Shown one piece after another: positions 26,212-35,016 of a stretch of 64,000 nucleotides of DNA. Origin of the DNA: Lentzea kentuckyensis (GTDB taxonomy: Bacteria > Actinomycetota > Actinomycetes > Mycobacteriales > Pseudonocardiaceae). The stretch is taken from assembly GCF_002150765.1 (NCBI RefSeq), contig NZ_MUYM01000022.1, forward strand, positions 50,836-114,835, given 5' to 3'. Numbering within the stretch: position 1 is the stretch's first letter; every line of letters begins with the position of its first letter. A program made the position numbers and the translations under genes. The notes under the pieces are model-generated. The model worked only from the letters and a program-made list of their open reading frames with translations, made no database searches and was not told the DNA's origin.

Positions 26212-26237
26212 GTTTGGTGACCGATGCAGTTGGGTAA
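26212..26237 (+). promoter_or_regulatory. SigB/SigF-type promoter (GTTT-N16-GGGTAA)
   Basis: GTTT at 26212-26215, a 16-base spacer, GGGTAA at 26232-26237, matching the general-stress sigma factor consensus of actinobacteria. It is 52 bases upstream of the first RsbW-like gene. Confidence 0.7.
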
Positions 26238-26289
26238 CCCGGCCCCGAACTGATCAACTGCTGGAGCACACGGGAACCAGAGGAGCGGT

Positions 26290-26685
26290 TTGGCCCACGA
26301 CCAGGCAGCGACGACGGGTGAGCCGGCTCATCTGCCCCTGGGCAGGCAGCGGCCGTCGCTCGCGGCGGTCCGGCGTTGGGTGCGGCTGGAGCTGATGAGG
26401 GAGAACGCCGACAGCGTGGCCGACGTGCTGCTGGTGGTGAACGAACTCGTCAGCAACGCCTACCGCTACACGTCCGAGCCGTCGTTCCTGCGCGTCGTCG
26501 TGGAGAAGTCCAAGATCCGCGTCGAGATCGAGCACGACGCCCGCGCCCACCCACCGTTGCGGAAGGTCTCCCGGCCGCAACGCGGATATGGCCTGGTCCT
26601 GGTCGCCAGGCTGTCCGATCGGTGGGGTGTGGACCGCGCGCACGGCGGCACCGTGGTGTGGGCCGATCTGCCGAGGTTCCCGTGA
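26290..26685 (+). CDS. RsbW-like ATP-binding protein, copy 1
   Basis: A 131-residue HATPase_c_2 domain protein of the kind used as anti-sigma or serine kinase regulators. The N-box is in VLLVVNELVSNAYRYT (Glu and Asn for Mg-ATP) and the G2 motif is PQRGYGLVLVARLSD. The first ATP-lid glycine motif (usually DxGxG) reads EHDARAH, degenerate. The start is TTG behind AGGAGCGG; an unusual codon, but no better one exists. A paralogue follows 76 bases downstream, and each has a SigB/SigF-like promoter. Confidence 0.82.
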   Translation: MAHDQAATTGEPAHLPLGRQRPSLAAVRRWVRLELMRENADSVADVLLVVNELVSNAYRYTSEPSFLRVVVEKSKIRVEIEHDARAHPPLRKVSRPQRGYGLVLVARLSDRWGVDRAHGGTVVWADLPRFP

Positions 26686-26699
26686 TTCCAGTTCGGTGG

Positions 26700-26724
26700 G
26701 TTTCGATCTGCGCGCGCCTGGGTA
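26700..26724 (+). promoter_or_regulatory. SigB/SigF-type promoter (GTTT-N16-GGGTA)
   Basis: GTTT at 26700-26703, 16 bases, GGGTA at 26720-26724, the same geometry as the promoter at 26212. It stands 37 bases before the second RsbW-like gene. Confidence 0.7.
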
Positions 26725-26761
26725 CGGATCCTCCTGCCTTGAATGAACAGGGCGCGGGGAG

Positions 26762-27169
26762 ATGCTGATGGGTATTGCAGGACGGTCCAGCGAACGACTG
26801 GACCTCGTCCTACCGGAGGGGAACATGCCGCTCGCGAACGTGCGAGCGGAGGTGCGCCGACTTCTGCTGGGGATGCATGAGAACGTCGTCGTCGATGTGA
26901 TGGTGGTGGCCACGGAACTCGTGAGCAACGCCTACCACCACGGCGCGCCACCACGCCGTGTCCGCATTCTTCGCTTGCCTGAACGTGAGGTCGTGCGGGT
27001 GGAAGTCGACGACGGAACGCCCGGGCGGTTCCCGCAGCTGGGCCGGATGGGGTTCCTCGGACGACGTCAGCGCGGGTTGTTGCTGGTCAACGGACTGGCA
27101 CAGGTGTGGGGGCATTACCGGTACCCCGACGTGAAGACGGTGTGGGCAGACGTGTCCTCGGTCAGATGA
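26762..27169 (+). CDS. RsbW-like ATP-binding protein, copy 2
   Basis: A 135-residue HATPase_c_2 protein. VMVVATELVSNAYHHG is the N-box and VRVEVDDGTPGRFPQ is a recognisable G1 box; RRQRGLLLVNGLAQVWG is a weaker G2. It keeps a better G1 than copy 1. Similar single-domain ATPases in actinomycetes regulate sporulation or stress sigma factors. Start ATG at 26762, or the ATG two codons later, which is nearer the GGGGAG site. The 3' end overlaps the convergent beta-lactamase by 8 bases. Confidence 0.82.
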   Translation: MLMGIAGRSSERLDLVLPEGNMPLANVRAEVRRLLLGMHENVVVDVMVVATELVSNAYHHGAPPRRVRILRLPEREVVRVEVDDGTPGRFPQLGRMGFLGRRQRGLLLVNGLAQVWGHYRYPDVKTVWADVSSVR

Positions 27170-28049
27170 GGGTCTTGGCCACGTAGGCGGTGGCCTCGGC
27201 GATGAGTGCCTCATCGTATTTGGCGTCCGCGGAAGACCTGCTGGACATGATCGCGATCAGGATCGGTTCCCGGCTGGGCGGCCAGACGACGGCGATGTCG
27301 TTGGCCGTGCCGTAGTCGCCGGTGCCGGTCTTGCTCGCGACCCTGCTGCCCTGCGGCACGCCCGCCCGGATCCGCTTCGCGCCGGTGACCGAGCGTTCCA
27401 GCAGGTCCCTGAGGAAGTCGCGCTTCTCCGGTTCGAGGGCGTCGCCGAGCACGAGCCGCTGGTAGTCCGTGCCGAGCGAGCGCGGCGTGGCGGTGTCGTG
27501 CGGATCGCCGGGCGTGGCCGAGGTGATGTCGGGCTCGATGCGGTCCATCCGCGTCTCGTTGTCGCCGAGTTCGCGCAGGTACCTGGTGAGTTCCGCGGGA
27601 CCGCCGACCTCGCGCAGCAGCAGGTTGCCGGCGGTGCCGTCGCTGTAGCGCACGGCGGCGTCGCACAGGTCGCGGAGCTTCATGCCGGTCTGGACGTGCC
27701 GGCTGGTGATCTTCGAGCTGTCCATCAGGTCGGCCTGGGTGTAGGTGACGACGGTGTCCAGGTGCGTCATCGGGTTGCGGTGCAGCACAGCCGCCGCGGC
27801 CAGGCCCTTGAACGTCGAGCAGAACGCGAACCGCTCGTCGGCCCGGTGTTCGATCGTGCCCACGCCGGCCGCGTAGACGCCCAGGCGTGCGTCGAACTTC
27901 TTCTCCAGCTCGAACAGCGCCTCGTGCTTGACGGGCGCCGCGCTGGTGGTGGGCGTCGCAGGTGGAGCCGTCGTCGGCGCTGGTGCGGCAGCGCAGCCGG
28001 CGAGGGGGAGCAGGGCGAAGGTCCTGAGCACAGTGCGTCGAGCGGTCAC
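27162..28049 (-). CDS. Class A beta-lactamase
   Basis: A 295-residue exported enzyme that hydrolyses beta-lactams. Motifs: CSTFK (catalytic Ser70 and Lys73), YSDGTAGNLLL (SDG in place of the SDN of enterobacterial enzymes, usual in Streptomyces-type enzymes), RIEPDITSA (Glu166 in the omega loop) and ASKTGTGDYG (KTG triad). The N-terminus has Arg-Arg, a hydrophobic core and LAGC, so it may be a lipoprotein or a Tat substrate. A Thr/Pro-rich linker follows. No blaR/blaI regulator is adjacent. GTG start. Confidence 0.92.
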   Translation of the reverse strand: MTARRTVLRTFALLPLAGCAAAPAPTTAPPATPTTSAAPVKHEALFELEKKFDARLGVYAAGVGTIEHRADERFAFCSTFKGLAAAAVLHRNPMTHLDTVVTYTQADLMDSSKITSRHVQTGMKLRDLCDAAVRYSDGTAGNLLLREVGGPAELTRYLRELGDNETRMDRIEPDITSATPGDPHDTATPRSLGTDYQRLVLGDALEPEKRDFLRDLLERSVTGAKRIRAGVPQGSRVASKTGTGDYGTANDIAVVWPPSREPILIAIMSSRSSADAKYDEALIAEATAYVAKTLI

Positions 28050-28091
28050 GTTCTCACGTTATTTGATCTCCTGGACGCGTCGTATCGCTGA

Positions 28092-29207
28092 TCAGCCCAC
28101 CAGCCGGATCCCCGGATGGCGCGGCCGGTCGAACAACGTGGTCCCGCGATGCTTGAGGTGCAGGTCGAAGAACGCGCCCACGTAATCTCGTTGGGCCTTC
28201 AACGCGTCCCGCGGGTTGATCGTCCCAATGAGACCCTGGCGGCGTTGCGGTGTCACCCCGGCGATCTGCGGCACCGACCACTGCAGGTCGCTGAACCCGT
28301 AGTGCGCCCCGTCGTCCAGGTGGACGTCCCGCTTCCACCCGCGCTGGTTCGGCCAGAAGTCGGCCCACGTCCTGGTCAGGCTCGTGTCGACGTGCGACAG
28401 CTCGCGTTCACCGAGATCGCCGCCGAACAGCAGGAACGGCCGGTCGAGCCCCTTCGTGACGACCTCGCCGGGCGCGTAGGTACCGCCGTCGCCGGTGTGC
28501 TCCATCGCGCCGTCGATGTTGATGCCCGCGTCGAACCTGCGGTCGCGCACCATCGTCTCGCCCGCCGTGTAACCACCGGCGGAGTGCCCGGCGATCCCGA
28601 CCCGGCTCGTGTCCACCCACTTGTGCAGGCTGGGGAGCTGGTCGAGCACGAACCGCAGGTCGGCGACCCGTGTGTCGATGACCTTCTTCATCGTTTCCGG
28701 GCTGCCGTCGATCACGCCGTACTCGACGCGGTTGCCGGGGAACTCCACGGCCAGCGCCTCGTGCGTGTGGCTCACGGTCACCACGACGTAGCCACGACTG
28801 GCCAGGTCGTCGGCGGCCGTGGCGTAGAACTCGCGCGGCCCCTGGAGTCCCGGTGAGAACAGCACAACCGGCCATCTGGCCCTGATCGGCACAGCGTCCA
28901 CCCTGGCCTGCCGGAGTGTCCCGGACCAGTCGACCGTCCCGGCGGGAACGTCCAGGAACGCCGGGCTGGAGATGATCGGGTCGGCGGCGGCCGCGAGGCC
29001 CGGACCGAGCCACGGAGCCTGCCTGCCCCGGCGCTGGGCCGGGTAGCTGACGGTGACCATCAGTTCCCGGTTCTTCGCCGGCCGGAACGGGTCGAGGCGC
29101 GCCGGATCGACGAGGTGAGCGTCGAACGTGCCGACCGGTAGCGGGCCGCTGAGCTGCGGTGACACCAGGGTGGAGGCCGTCAGGGCGGCCGCCAGCAAGA
29201 GCTGCAT
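28092..29207 (-). CDS. Secreted alpha/beta hydrolase (PAF-acetylhydrolase-like)
   Basis: A 371-residue exported esterase. The signal peptide is short (MQLLLAAALTASTLVSP). Features of PAF acetylhydrolase/lipase family proteins: VTVSYPAQ, WPVVLFSPGLQG (oxyanion), GIAGHSAGGYTAG (nucleophile Ser), then a Glu/Asp-rich loop and GAHYGFSD with the probable catalytic His. The substrate is unknown. The start at 29207 follows AAGGGGG. An ORF-extending ATG 87 bases upstream was rejected because it would precede the signal peptide. Confidence 0.8.
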   Translation of the reverse strand: MQLLLAAALTASTLVSPQLSGPLPVGTFDAHLVDPARLDPFRPAKNRELMVTVSYPAQRRGRQAPWLGPGLAAAADPIISSPAFLDVPAGTVDWSGTLRQARVDAVPIRARWPVVLFSPGLQGPREFYATAADDLASRGYVVVTVSHTHEALAVEFPGNRVEYGVIDGSPETMKKVIDTRVADLRFVLDQLPSLHKWVDTSRVGIAGHSAGGYTAGETMVRDRRFDAGINIDGAMEHTGDGGTYAPGEVVTKGLDRPFLLFGGDLGERELSHVDTSLTRTWADFWPNQRGWKRDVHLDDGAHYGFSDLQWSVPQIAGVTPQRRQGLIGTINPRDALKAQRDYVGAFFDLHLKHRGTTLFDRPRHPGIRLVG

Positions 29208-29354
29208 TGTTGATCTACCCCCTTCGCGCCGCAGCCTTCCAGCCGCCCGCTGAGAGGGCGCTGAGAGCTTGTGGCGCCGATGATCCGGTGCCATGTTGGG
29301 GCTTGTGGTTGAACACTGACGTACCAGCTGGTCCTCTGGGTGGGGAGATCACGG

Positions 29355-30734
29355 ATGCGGCGAACGGGGATGGTCGGGCTGCTGGCGGCGTGCGGACTGC
29401 TGGCGGGCTGTCTGGGGCAGACGCGGGAGGGCGATCGGGCGCAGAACGCCGACGCCAAGGAGATCACGCTGACGATCGTCGCCAACGCGGCGGCGGGCGG
29501 GAAGAACGCCCGCGGGGCGAACTGGCTGCAGAACTGGGTGATCCCGAAGTTCACCGAGCTGCAGAAGGCGAAGGGCGTCACCGCGACGATCAAGTTCGAG
29601 CAGAACGGCGCGGGCGACGAGGACTTCAAGACCAAGGTCGCGCTGGACCTCAAGACCGGTGGTGGTGGCGACATCATCGAGATCGACGGCATCTGGCTCG
29701 GCGAGTTCGCGCAGGCCGGGCAGATCAAGCCGCTGAACGACGTGGTCGGCGACACCGACTGGGACGGCTGGAACCAGATCCCCAAGGCCGTGCAGGGCCT
29801 CGGTGAGTTCGACGGCAAGCGCTACGGCGTGCCGATGGGCACCGACGGGCGGGTGCTGTTCTTCAACAAGAAGCTGTTCGCGCAGGCCGGATTGCCCGCG
29901 GACTGGCAGCCGCGGAGCTGGCAGGACGTGCTGGACGCCGGTGCGAAGTTGAAGGCGCTGCCCGGTGTCACGCCGATCCAGCTCAACGCCGGCACCGCGA
30001 TGGGCGAGGCCACGACGATGCAGGGCGTGCTGCCCGCGCTCGCCGGCGCCGGCAAGCCCGTCTACGAGAACGGGAAGTGGCAAGGGGATTCGGCCCAGCT
30101 GAAGGACGTTCTGGGGCTGTACCAGAAGGTTTACGGCGGCGGGCTCGGCGATCCGGTGTTGCAGCAGGAGGCCAAGGGGCGCGACCGGTCGTTCACGCTG
30201 TTCGGCGAGAACAAGATCGGCATCCTGCTGGAGAGCGACTACTTCTGGCGTTCGGTCGTGGAACCGAAAAACGGCGTGGCGAAGATGGCCGACCGCGACA
30301 CCGCCGTGGGCTGGGCGCTGGTGCCCGCGAAGAAGCCCGGGGCGGGGGTCGGCGGGCAGGACTTCGTGAGCATGTCCGGCGGCGGCGTGCGGGTGATCAA
30401 CCCGAACACCAGGTATCCGAGGCAGGCGTGGGAGTTCATGCAGTTCCTCAACTCCGCGGAAGCCGTGAAGGAGTCGCTGGCGGGCGCCGCGCAGCTCACC
30501 CAGCGGCAGGACGTCAACGACGAGGTGCTCAAGGGCGACCCGATGCTGACGTTCGTCGCGGAGAAGGTCCTGCCGATCACCCGCTACCGGCCGGGTCTCG
30601 CCGACTACCCGAAGGTGTCGGCGGCACTGCAGCAGGCGACCGCGGACGTGGTGGCGGGCAAGAGCCCGGACGACGCCGCTCGCGCGTACCGGGAAGCGTT
30701 GGTGAAGGCGGTCGGTGAGGGGAATGTTGGCTAG
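29355..30734 (+). CDS. Sugar ABC transporter substrate-binding lipoprotein
   Basis: A 459-residue lipoprotein (LLAGC, Cys about residue 19) of the MalE/UgpB class (family 1 solute-binding). YGVPMGTDGRVLFFNKKLFAQAGLP and RQAWEFMQFLNSAEAV are typical of sugar-binding proteins. It starts an operon of SBP, two permeases, an ATPase and a dioxygenase. GTGGGGAG site before the ATG; a weak ACCAGCTGGT palindrome (29323-29332) lies just upstream and could be an operator. The substrate is not evident. Confidence 0.88.
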   Translation: MRRTGMVGLLAACGLLAGCLGQTREGDRAQNADAKEITLTIVANAAAGGKNARGANWLQNWVIPKFTELQKAKGVTATIKFEQNGAGDEDFKTKVALDLKTGGGGDIIEIDGIWLGEFAQAGQIKPLNDVVGDTDWDGWNQIPKAVQGLGEFDGKRYGVPMGTDGRVLFFNKKLFAQAGLPADWQPRSWQDVLDAGAKLKALPGVTPIQLNAGTAMGEATTMQGVLPALAGAGKPVYENGKWQGDSAQLKDVLGLYQKVYGGGLGDPVLQQEAKGRDRSFTLFGENKIGILLESDYFWRSVVEPKNGVAKMADRDTAVGWALVPAKKPGAGVGGQDFVSMSGGGVRVINPNTRYPRQAWEFMQFLNSAEAVKESLAGAAQLTQRQDVNDEVLKGDPMLTFVAEKVLPITRYRPGLADYPKVSAALQQATADVVAGKSPDDAARAYREALVKAVGEGNVG

Positions 30735-31602
30735 CCCGGACAGTTCCGGGCTGGGCGTCCGGCGCGCTCTGGGGTTCGTCACGCCGGCGTTGGTGCTGAT
30801 CGGGGTCTTCCTGGTCTTCCCCGCGCTGTGGACGCTGTACATCGGCATCACGAACTACCAGCTCACCGGACCCGCGGCGGCCAACCCGAGGGTTGTCGGG
30901 CTGGACAACGTCGTCGAGGCCGTGCGCGATCCGTTGTTCACGAACTCGGTGTGGCTGACGGCGTTGTTCGTGCTGGGGTCGGCGGTGATCGGGCAGAACG
31001 CGCTGGGCTTCGGGCTGGCGTGGCTGCTGCGCGCGGTCCGGCCGTGGCTGCGGCGGACCGTCGAGGGCCTGGTGCTGCTGTCGTGGATCCTGCCGGGCAC
31101 GGTCGTCGCGTACCTGTGGTTCGCGGTGCTGAGCCGCGACACGGGCACGCTGGGGTTGCTGCTCGGCTCACCGGAGACGGCGTGGCTGGTGCAGTACCCG
31201 ATGACCAGCCTGATCATCTTCAACGTGTGGCGCGGCACGGCGTTCTCGATGCTGCTGTACACCTCGGCTCTGGCCGCGGTACCGCCGTCGCAGCTGGAGA
31301 CCGCGCGGCTGGCCGGTGCGTCGGGGTGGCAGACCGTGCGGGACGTGGTGTTCCCGCACATCCGCGGGCACGTGCTCACCAACACGTTGCTGATCAGCCT
31401 GTGGACGGCCAACGACTTCACGCCGTTCCTGCTGACCGCGGGCGGGCCGAACCACCAGTCCGAGGTGCTGCCGGTGCTGATCTACCGGCAGGCGCTGGAG
31501 AGCGGCCAGCTCGGCTACGCGTCCGCGATGTCGATGCTGTTGCTGCTGGGCAACCTGGCGATCGCCCTGGTGTATCTGAGGCTGCTGCGGAGGCGTGCGT
31601 GA
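30715..31602 (+). CDS. Sugar ABC transporter permease (MalF-like)
   Basis: A 295-residue membrane protein with six predicted helices. The EAA loop that docks the ATPase reads LETARLAGASGWQTVRDVVFPHI. It overlaps the binding-protein gene by 20 bases. GTG at 30715 has an AAGG site six bases upstream; an ATG at 30724 is also possible. Its stop overlaps the next permease start (GTGA). Confidence 0.88.
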   Translation: MRGMLASPDSSGLGVRRALGFVTPALVLIGVFLVFPALWTLYIGITNYQLTGPAAANPRVVGLDNVVEAVRDPLFTNSVWLTALFVLGSAVIGQNALGFGLAWLLRAVRPWLRRTVEGLVLLSWILPGTVVAYLWFAVLSRDTGTLGLLLGSPETAWLVQYPMTSLIIFNVWRGTAFSMLLYTSALAAVPPSQLETARLAGASGWQTVRDVVFPHIRGHVLTNTLLISLWTANDFTPFLLTAGGPNHQSEVLPVLIYRQALESGQLGYASAMSMLLLLGNLAIALVYLRLLRRRA

Positions 31603-32420
31603 GTCCTCTGTGGATGGTGCGGCGGATCGGTTTCTACGTGCTGATCACGCTGGTGCTGGCGTTCTTCGCGGTGCCGATGCTGTGGCTGGCCTCTGCGCCG
31701 TTCGACTCGAAGCCCGGTCTGGGGTTGCGGTGGCCGGACTGGACGTTCTCGAACGTCGTCGCGACCTTCGACCATCCCTACGCGCTGACGTCGTTGGTGA
31801 ACTCGTTGGTGCTGTGCGTGGTCGCGACCGTGGTGACGACGGTGCTCGCGGCGCTGGCGGCCTACGCGTTGTCGCGGGTGCGGATTCCCGGCCGTGATCT
31901 GCTGCTGTACCTGCTGTTGCTGTTGTCGTCGGTGGTGACCGGCACGGCCGCGATGGTGCCGATCTTCGTGATGATGCTGCAGCTCGGCCTGATCAACTCG
32001 CAGTTCGGGACGGCGCTGGTGATCGCGGGCGGCATGTTGCCCGCGGCGATCTTCATCCTGAAGGACTTCATGGACGCCGTGCCGCGGTCGTACGAGGAGT
32101 CGGCGCGGGTGTTCGGCGCCTCACCGCGCCAGGTGCTGAGCCACGTCGTGCTGCCGGTCGCGCGGCCCGGTGTCGCGACGATCTTCGTGTGGGCGTTCGT
32201 CAACGCCTGGGGCAACTTCCTGCTGCCGTTCCTGCTGCTGCGCGACGTCGGCCAGCAGCCGGCGGCGGTGCTGCTGCGCACCCTGTACGACGAGGGCGGC
32301 AGCGCCAACCTGACGGTGATCCCGGTGTTCTCGCTGCTGTACTCGATCCCGGTGGTCGTGCTGTACCTGTTCGTGAGCAAGCGGTACGGGTTCCGATTCC
32401 ACGGAGGCATCAAGAGCTGA
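31599..32420 (+). CDS. Sugar ABC transporter permease (MalG-like)
   Basis: A 273-residue permease with six helices and the EAA motif YEESARVFGASPRQVLSHVVLP. GTG start at 31599, overlapping the previous stop. The overlaps throughout this operon imply strict stoichiometric synthesis of the two halves of the pore. Confidence 0.88.
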   Translation: MSPLWMVRRIGFYVLITLVLAFFAVPMLWLASAPFDSKPGLGLRWPDWTFSNVVATFDHPYALTSLVNSLVLCVVATVVTTVLAALAAYALSRVRIPGRDLLLYLLLLLSSVVTGTAAMVPIFVMMLQLGLINSQFGTALVIAGGMLPAAIFILKDFMDAVPRSYEESARVFGASPRQVLSHVVLPVARPGVATIFVWAFVNAWGNFLLPFLLLRDVGQQPAAVLLRTLYDEGGSANLTVIPVFSLLYSIPVVVLYLFVSKRYGFRFHGGIKS

Positions 32421-33403
32421 TGGCGGGCATCACTGTGGAGGGTCTGTCGACCGTCTATCCCAACGGGGTGCGGGCGGTGGACGCGTTGGACCTCGAGATC
32501 GCCGACGGCGAGCTGTTCGCCCTGCTCGGCCCTTCCGGTTGCGGCAAGACCACGTTGCTCCGCACGATCGCCGGGCTGGAGGGCGCCGCCGAGGGCGGGG
32601 TGTCGATCGGCGCGCGGGACGTGACCCGGCTGCAACCCGGTGATCGCCGGGTCGCGATGGTGTTCCAGGACTACGCGTTGTTCCCGCACATGACGGTGTC
32701 GGAGAACATCGCCTATCCGCTGCGGGTGCGCGGGGTCGCGAAGGCCGTGCAACAGGAGACCGCGGTGCGGACCGCCGGTGGACTGAGCCTCGGGGCGTTG
32801 CTCGATCGCCGCCCCGGCCAGCTTTCCGGTGGGCAGCAGCAACGCGCGGCGCTGGCGCGTGCGGTCGCCGCGTCGGCCGAAGTGCTCCTGCTGGACGAGC
32901 CTCTGTCCAATCTGGACGCTCGGTTGCGGCTGGAGGCGCGGACCTTCCTGAAGAAGCTGCAGCGGGAACTCGCCCTGACGACCGTGTTCGTGACACACGA
33001 CCAGGCCGAGGCACTGGCGCTGGCCGATCGGATCGCCGTGATGGACGCCGGCCGGATCCGGCAGCTCGGCACCCCGCGCGAGGTCTTCCAACGCCCGGCG
33101 GACACGTTCGTCGCGAACTTCATCGGGTCGACGCCGATGAACCTTGTGCCGCGCGGGGATCTGATCATCGGTGTTCGGCCCGAGTACCTGGTGCCCGCTG
33201 CCGAAGGCCTGTTCACCGGCGCTGTGTCCATTGTGGAGAATCTCGGCGTCACGTCGCTGGTGACGCTGGACTGCGGTGAGGACCAGATCGGCTACGTCGT
33301 GCCGGAGGACGACGAGCCCGAGATCGGTGCGACCGTGACCGTGGACGCCCCGCCCGCCCGCGTTCTGCGCTATGACAAGGAGACCGGCCTACTCGTGAGG
33401 TGA
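32420..33403 (+). CDS. Sugar ABC transporter ATPase (MalK/MsmK-like)
   Basis: A 327-residue ATPase. Walker A GPSGCGKTT, Q-loop VFQDYALFPHM, signature LSGGQQQRAALAR, Walker B VLLLDEPLSNLDA, H-loop VTHDQ. The C-terminal regulatory (TOBE/OB-type) domain of about 90 residues is shorter than in MalK but supports the CUT1-type call. The start overlaps the permease stop (TGATG). Five bases separate its end from the next gene. Confidence 0.9.
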   Translation: MAGITVEGLSTVYPNGVRAVDALDLEIADGELFALLGPSGCGKTTLLRTIAGLEGAAEGGVSIGARDVTRLQPGDRRVAMVFQDYALFPHMTVSENIAYPLRVRGVAKAVQQETAVRTAGGLSLGALLDRRPGQLSGGQQQRAALARAVAASAEVLLLDEPLSNLDARLRLEARTFLKKLQRELALTTVFVTHDQAEALALADRIAVMDAGRIRQLGTPREVFQRPADTFVANFIGSTPMNLVPRGDLIIGVRPEYLVPAAEGLFTGAVSIVENLGVTSLVTLDCGEDQIGYVVPEDDEPEIGATVTVDAPPARVLRYDKETGLLVR

Positions 33404-33407
33404 CGCG

Positions 33408-34094
33408 ATGTTCCAGACCGACGGCTACGAGACGCACAGCCGATTGCTGGCCCCGGCGAAGTTCGAGGCACTGGCGGCGCACTTCGAGACCAAACTGGCC
33501 GCTCTGCCTCCCGGGGAGCGGCCCGAGCACATGGACGTGCCGCACCTGACCGACCCGGCGCTGTTCGAGTGGCTGCTGGACCCGGACGTGCTGGACCTCG
33601 TCGAGTCGCTGATCGGCCCGGACATCGCGCTGTTCTCGTCGCACTTCATCTGCAAACCCGCCGGCGACGGCAAACCCGTGCCGTGGCACCAGGACGCGCA
33701 CTTCTGGCGCGACACCATCGACCCCGCGGGCGACGCGATCACCGTCTGGCTCGCCATCGACCCCTCCACCACCGAGAACGGCTGCCTGCGCGTGATCCCC
33801 GGCAGCCATCTGGCGCCCGTCTCACATCGAGGCAACGACGACTCGTTCTTCAACCAGGAAACGGCCGTCGACGAGTCGCGGGCGGTCGACGTCGAGCTGG
33901 AGCGCGGCGCGTGCAGCATTCACTCGGCCATGCTGGTGCACGGCAGCCCGCCGAACCGCAGCTCGGCGCGCCGCTGCGGTTACACCATGAGGTACCTGCC
34001 GACCACCATCAGGTTCCTGAAACCGGGCGAGCACAAGATCTATCTGGCGCGCGGCCGCGACCGTGCGGGCAACGTCTACGCACCGGTGCCGTGA
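33408..34094 (+). CDS. Phytanoyl-CoA dioxygenase-family oxygenase
   Basis: A 228-residue Fe(II)/2-oxoglutarate dioxygenase (PhyH family). The metal triad is visible: WHQDAHFW gives His-x-Asp, LVHGSPPN the distal His, followed by an Arg that may bind 2-oxoglutarate. The short length resembles ectoine hydroxylase and small PhyH enzymes. It is the last gene of the sugar ABC operon, so the imported compound may be hydroxylated after uptake. This is inference from operon position alone. Confidence 0.8.
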   Translation: MFQTDGYETHSRLLAPAKFEALAAHFETKLAALPPGERPEHMDVPHLTDPALFEWLLDPDVLDLVESLIGPDIALFSSHFICKPAGDGKPVPWHQDAHFWRDTIDPAGDAITVWLAIDPSTTENGCLRVIPGSHLAPVSHRGNDDSFFNQETAVDESRAVDVELERGACSIHSAMLVHGSPPNRSSARRCGYTMRYLPTTIRFLKPGEHKIYLARGRDRAGNVYAPVP

Positions 34095-34133
34095 TTCGCC
34101 AGTGGTCTGGTCCAGCTTGATCGATCCTCCACC

Positions 34134-34162
34134 TTGACCGGCCACGGAGCCGGACATAGCGT
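34134..34162 (+). promoter_or_regulatory. Promoter of the second ABC operon
   Basis: TTGACC (34134-34139), 17-base spacer, TAGCGT (34157-34162). A close match to the vegetative actinobacterial consensus, directly followed by the LacI-type operator. Confidence 0.65.
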
Positions 34163-34165
34163 ACT

Positions 34166-34179
34166 GGAAAGCGCTTTCC
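34166..34179. promoter_or_regulatory. LacI-type operator, site 1
   Basis: Perfect 14-bp palindrome ggaaagcgctttcc, with the central CG step and A/T flanks typical of LacI/GalR-family operators. It begins four bases after the -10 box, so binding would block initiation of the ABC operon. The same palindrome recurs at 37543-37556. Confidence 0.75.
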
Positions 34180-34194
34180 GACCTAGGGGGCTTC

Positions 34195-35016
34195 GTGAAA
34201 CCGGTTACGGGGGACCGCTGGCGCGGTGTCGTGGAGCGAACGTGGCGTCCTGTGGCGCTGTTGGCCGCCTGCCTCGCCATCTGGCATCTCGTCACCGTCA
34301 CCGGCCTGGTCGAGGCCTACCTGGTGCCGTCGCCGGGCAAGACCTTCCAGTTGCTCGTCGACAAGTGGTCCTACCTCTGGGGGCACACGTGGGTGACCAC
34401 GTACGAGACGATCCTCGGGTTCGTCATCGCGGGCATCCTCGGCGTCCTCGTCGCGGTCGCGATGGTCTACTCGCGCACGGTCGAGAGCACGGCTTATCCG
34501 TTGCTGCTGTTCGCGCAGGTCATCCCCAAGATCGCGATCGCGCCGCTGTTCGTGGTGTGGCTCGGCTTCGGCTTCGAGCCGAAGGTCGTCGTGGCCGTGC
34601 TGATGGCGTTCTTCCCGGTCGTCATCTCCACTGTCACCGGTCTCAAGTCGGTCGACACCGAGATGCTGGAACTCGCGGCCACGATGGGCGGTGGCCCGGT
34701 CAAGACGTTCGTGAAGATCCGCTTCCCCGCCGCGCTGCCGCACCTGTTCGCAGGCCTCAAGGTCGCCGTGACGCTCGCCGTCACCGGTGCCGTGGTCGGT
34801 GAGTTCGTCGGTTCCAACGAGGGCCTCGGCTACGTGATCCTGCAGGCGAACGGCAACATGGACACCCCGATGCTGTTCGCAGGGCTGATCGTCATCTCGG
34901 TGGTCGGCATCCTCCTCTTCCTCCTGCTCGATCTCGCCGAGCAGCTGATGCTGCCGTGGCACTCCAGCAGGCGTGGCGCCGCCGTCACAACCCTTCTCGC
35001 GAAAGGTGGGACATGA
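34195..35016 (+). CDS. ABC transporter permease (SsuC/ThiX-like)
   Basis: A 273-residue permease of the BPD_transp_1 family used by taurine, sulfonate and HMP/thiamine-precursor systems. Motifs: YLVPSPGKTFQLL near the N-terminus and ELAATMGGGPVKTFVKIRFPAALP as the EAA loop. About six membrane helices. GTG start after the LacI-type operator. Its stop overlaps the binding-protein start (ATGA). Confidence 0.85.
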   Translation: MKPVTGDRWRGVVERTWRPVALLAACLAIWHLVTVTGLVEAYLVPSPGKTFQLLVDKWSYLWGHTWVTTYETILGFVIAGILGVLVAVAMVYSRTVESTAYPLLLFAQVIPKIAIAPLFVVWLGFGFEPKVVVAVLMAFFPVVISTVTGLKSVDTEMLELAATMGGGPVKTFVKIRFPAALPHLFAGLKVAVTLAVTGAVVGEFVGSNEGLGYVILQANGNMDTPMLFAGLIVISVVGILLFLLLDLAEQLMLPWHSSRRGAAVTTLLAKGGT

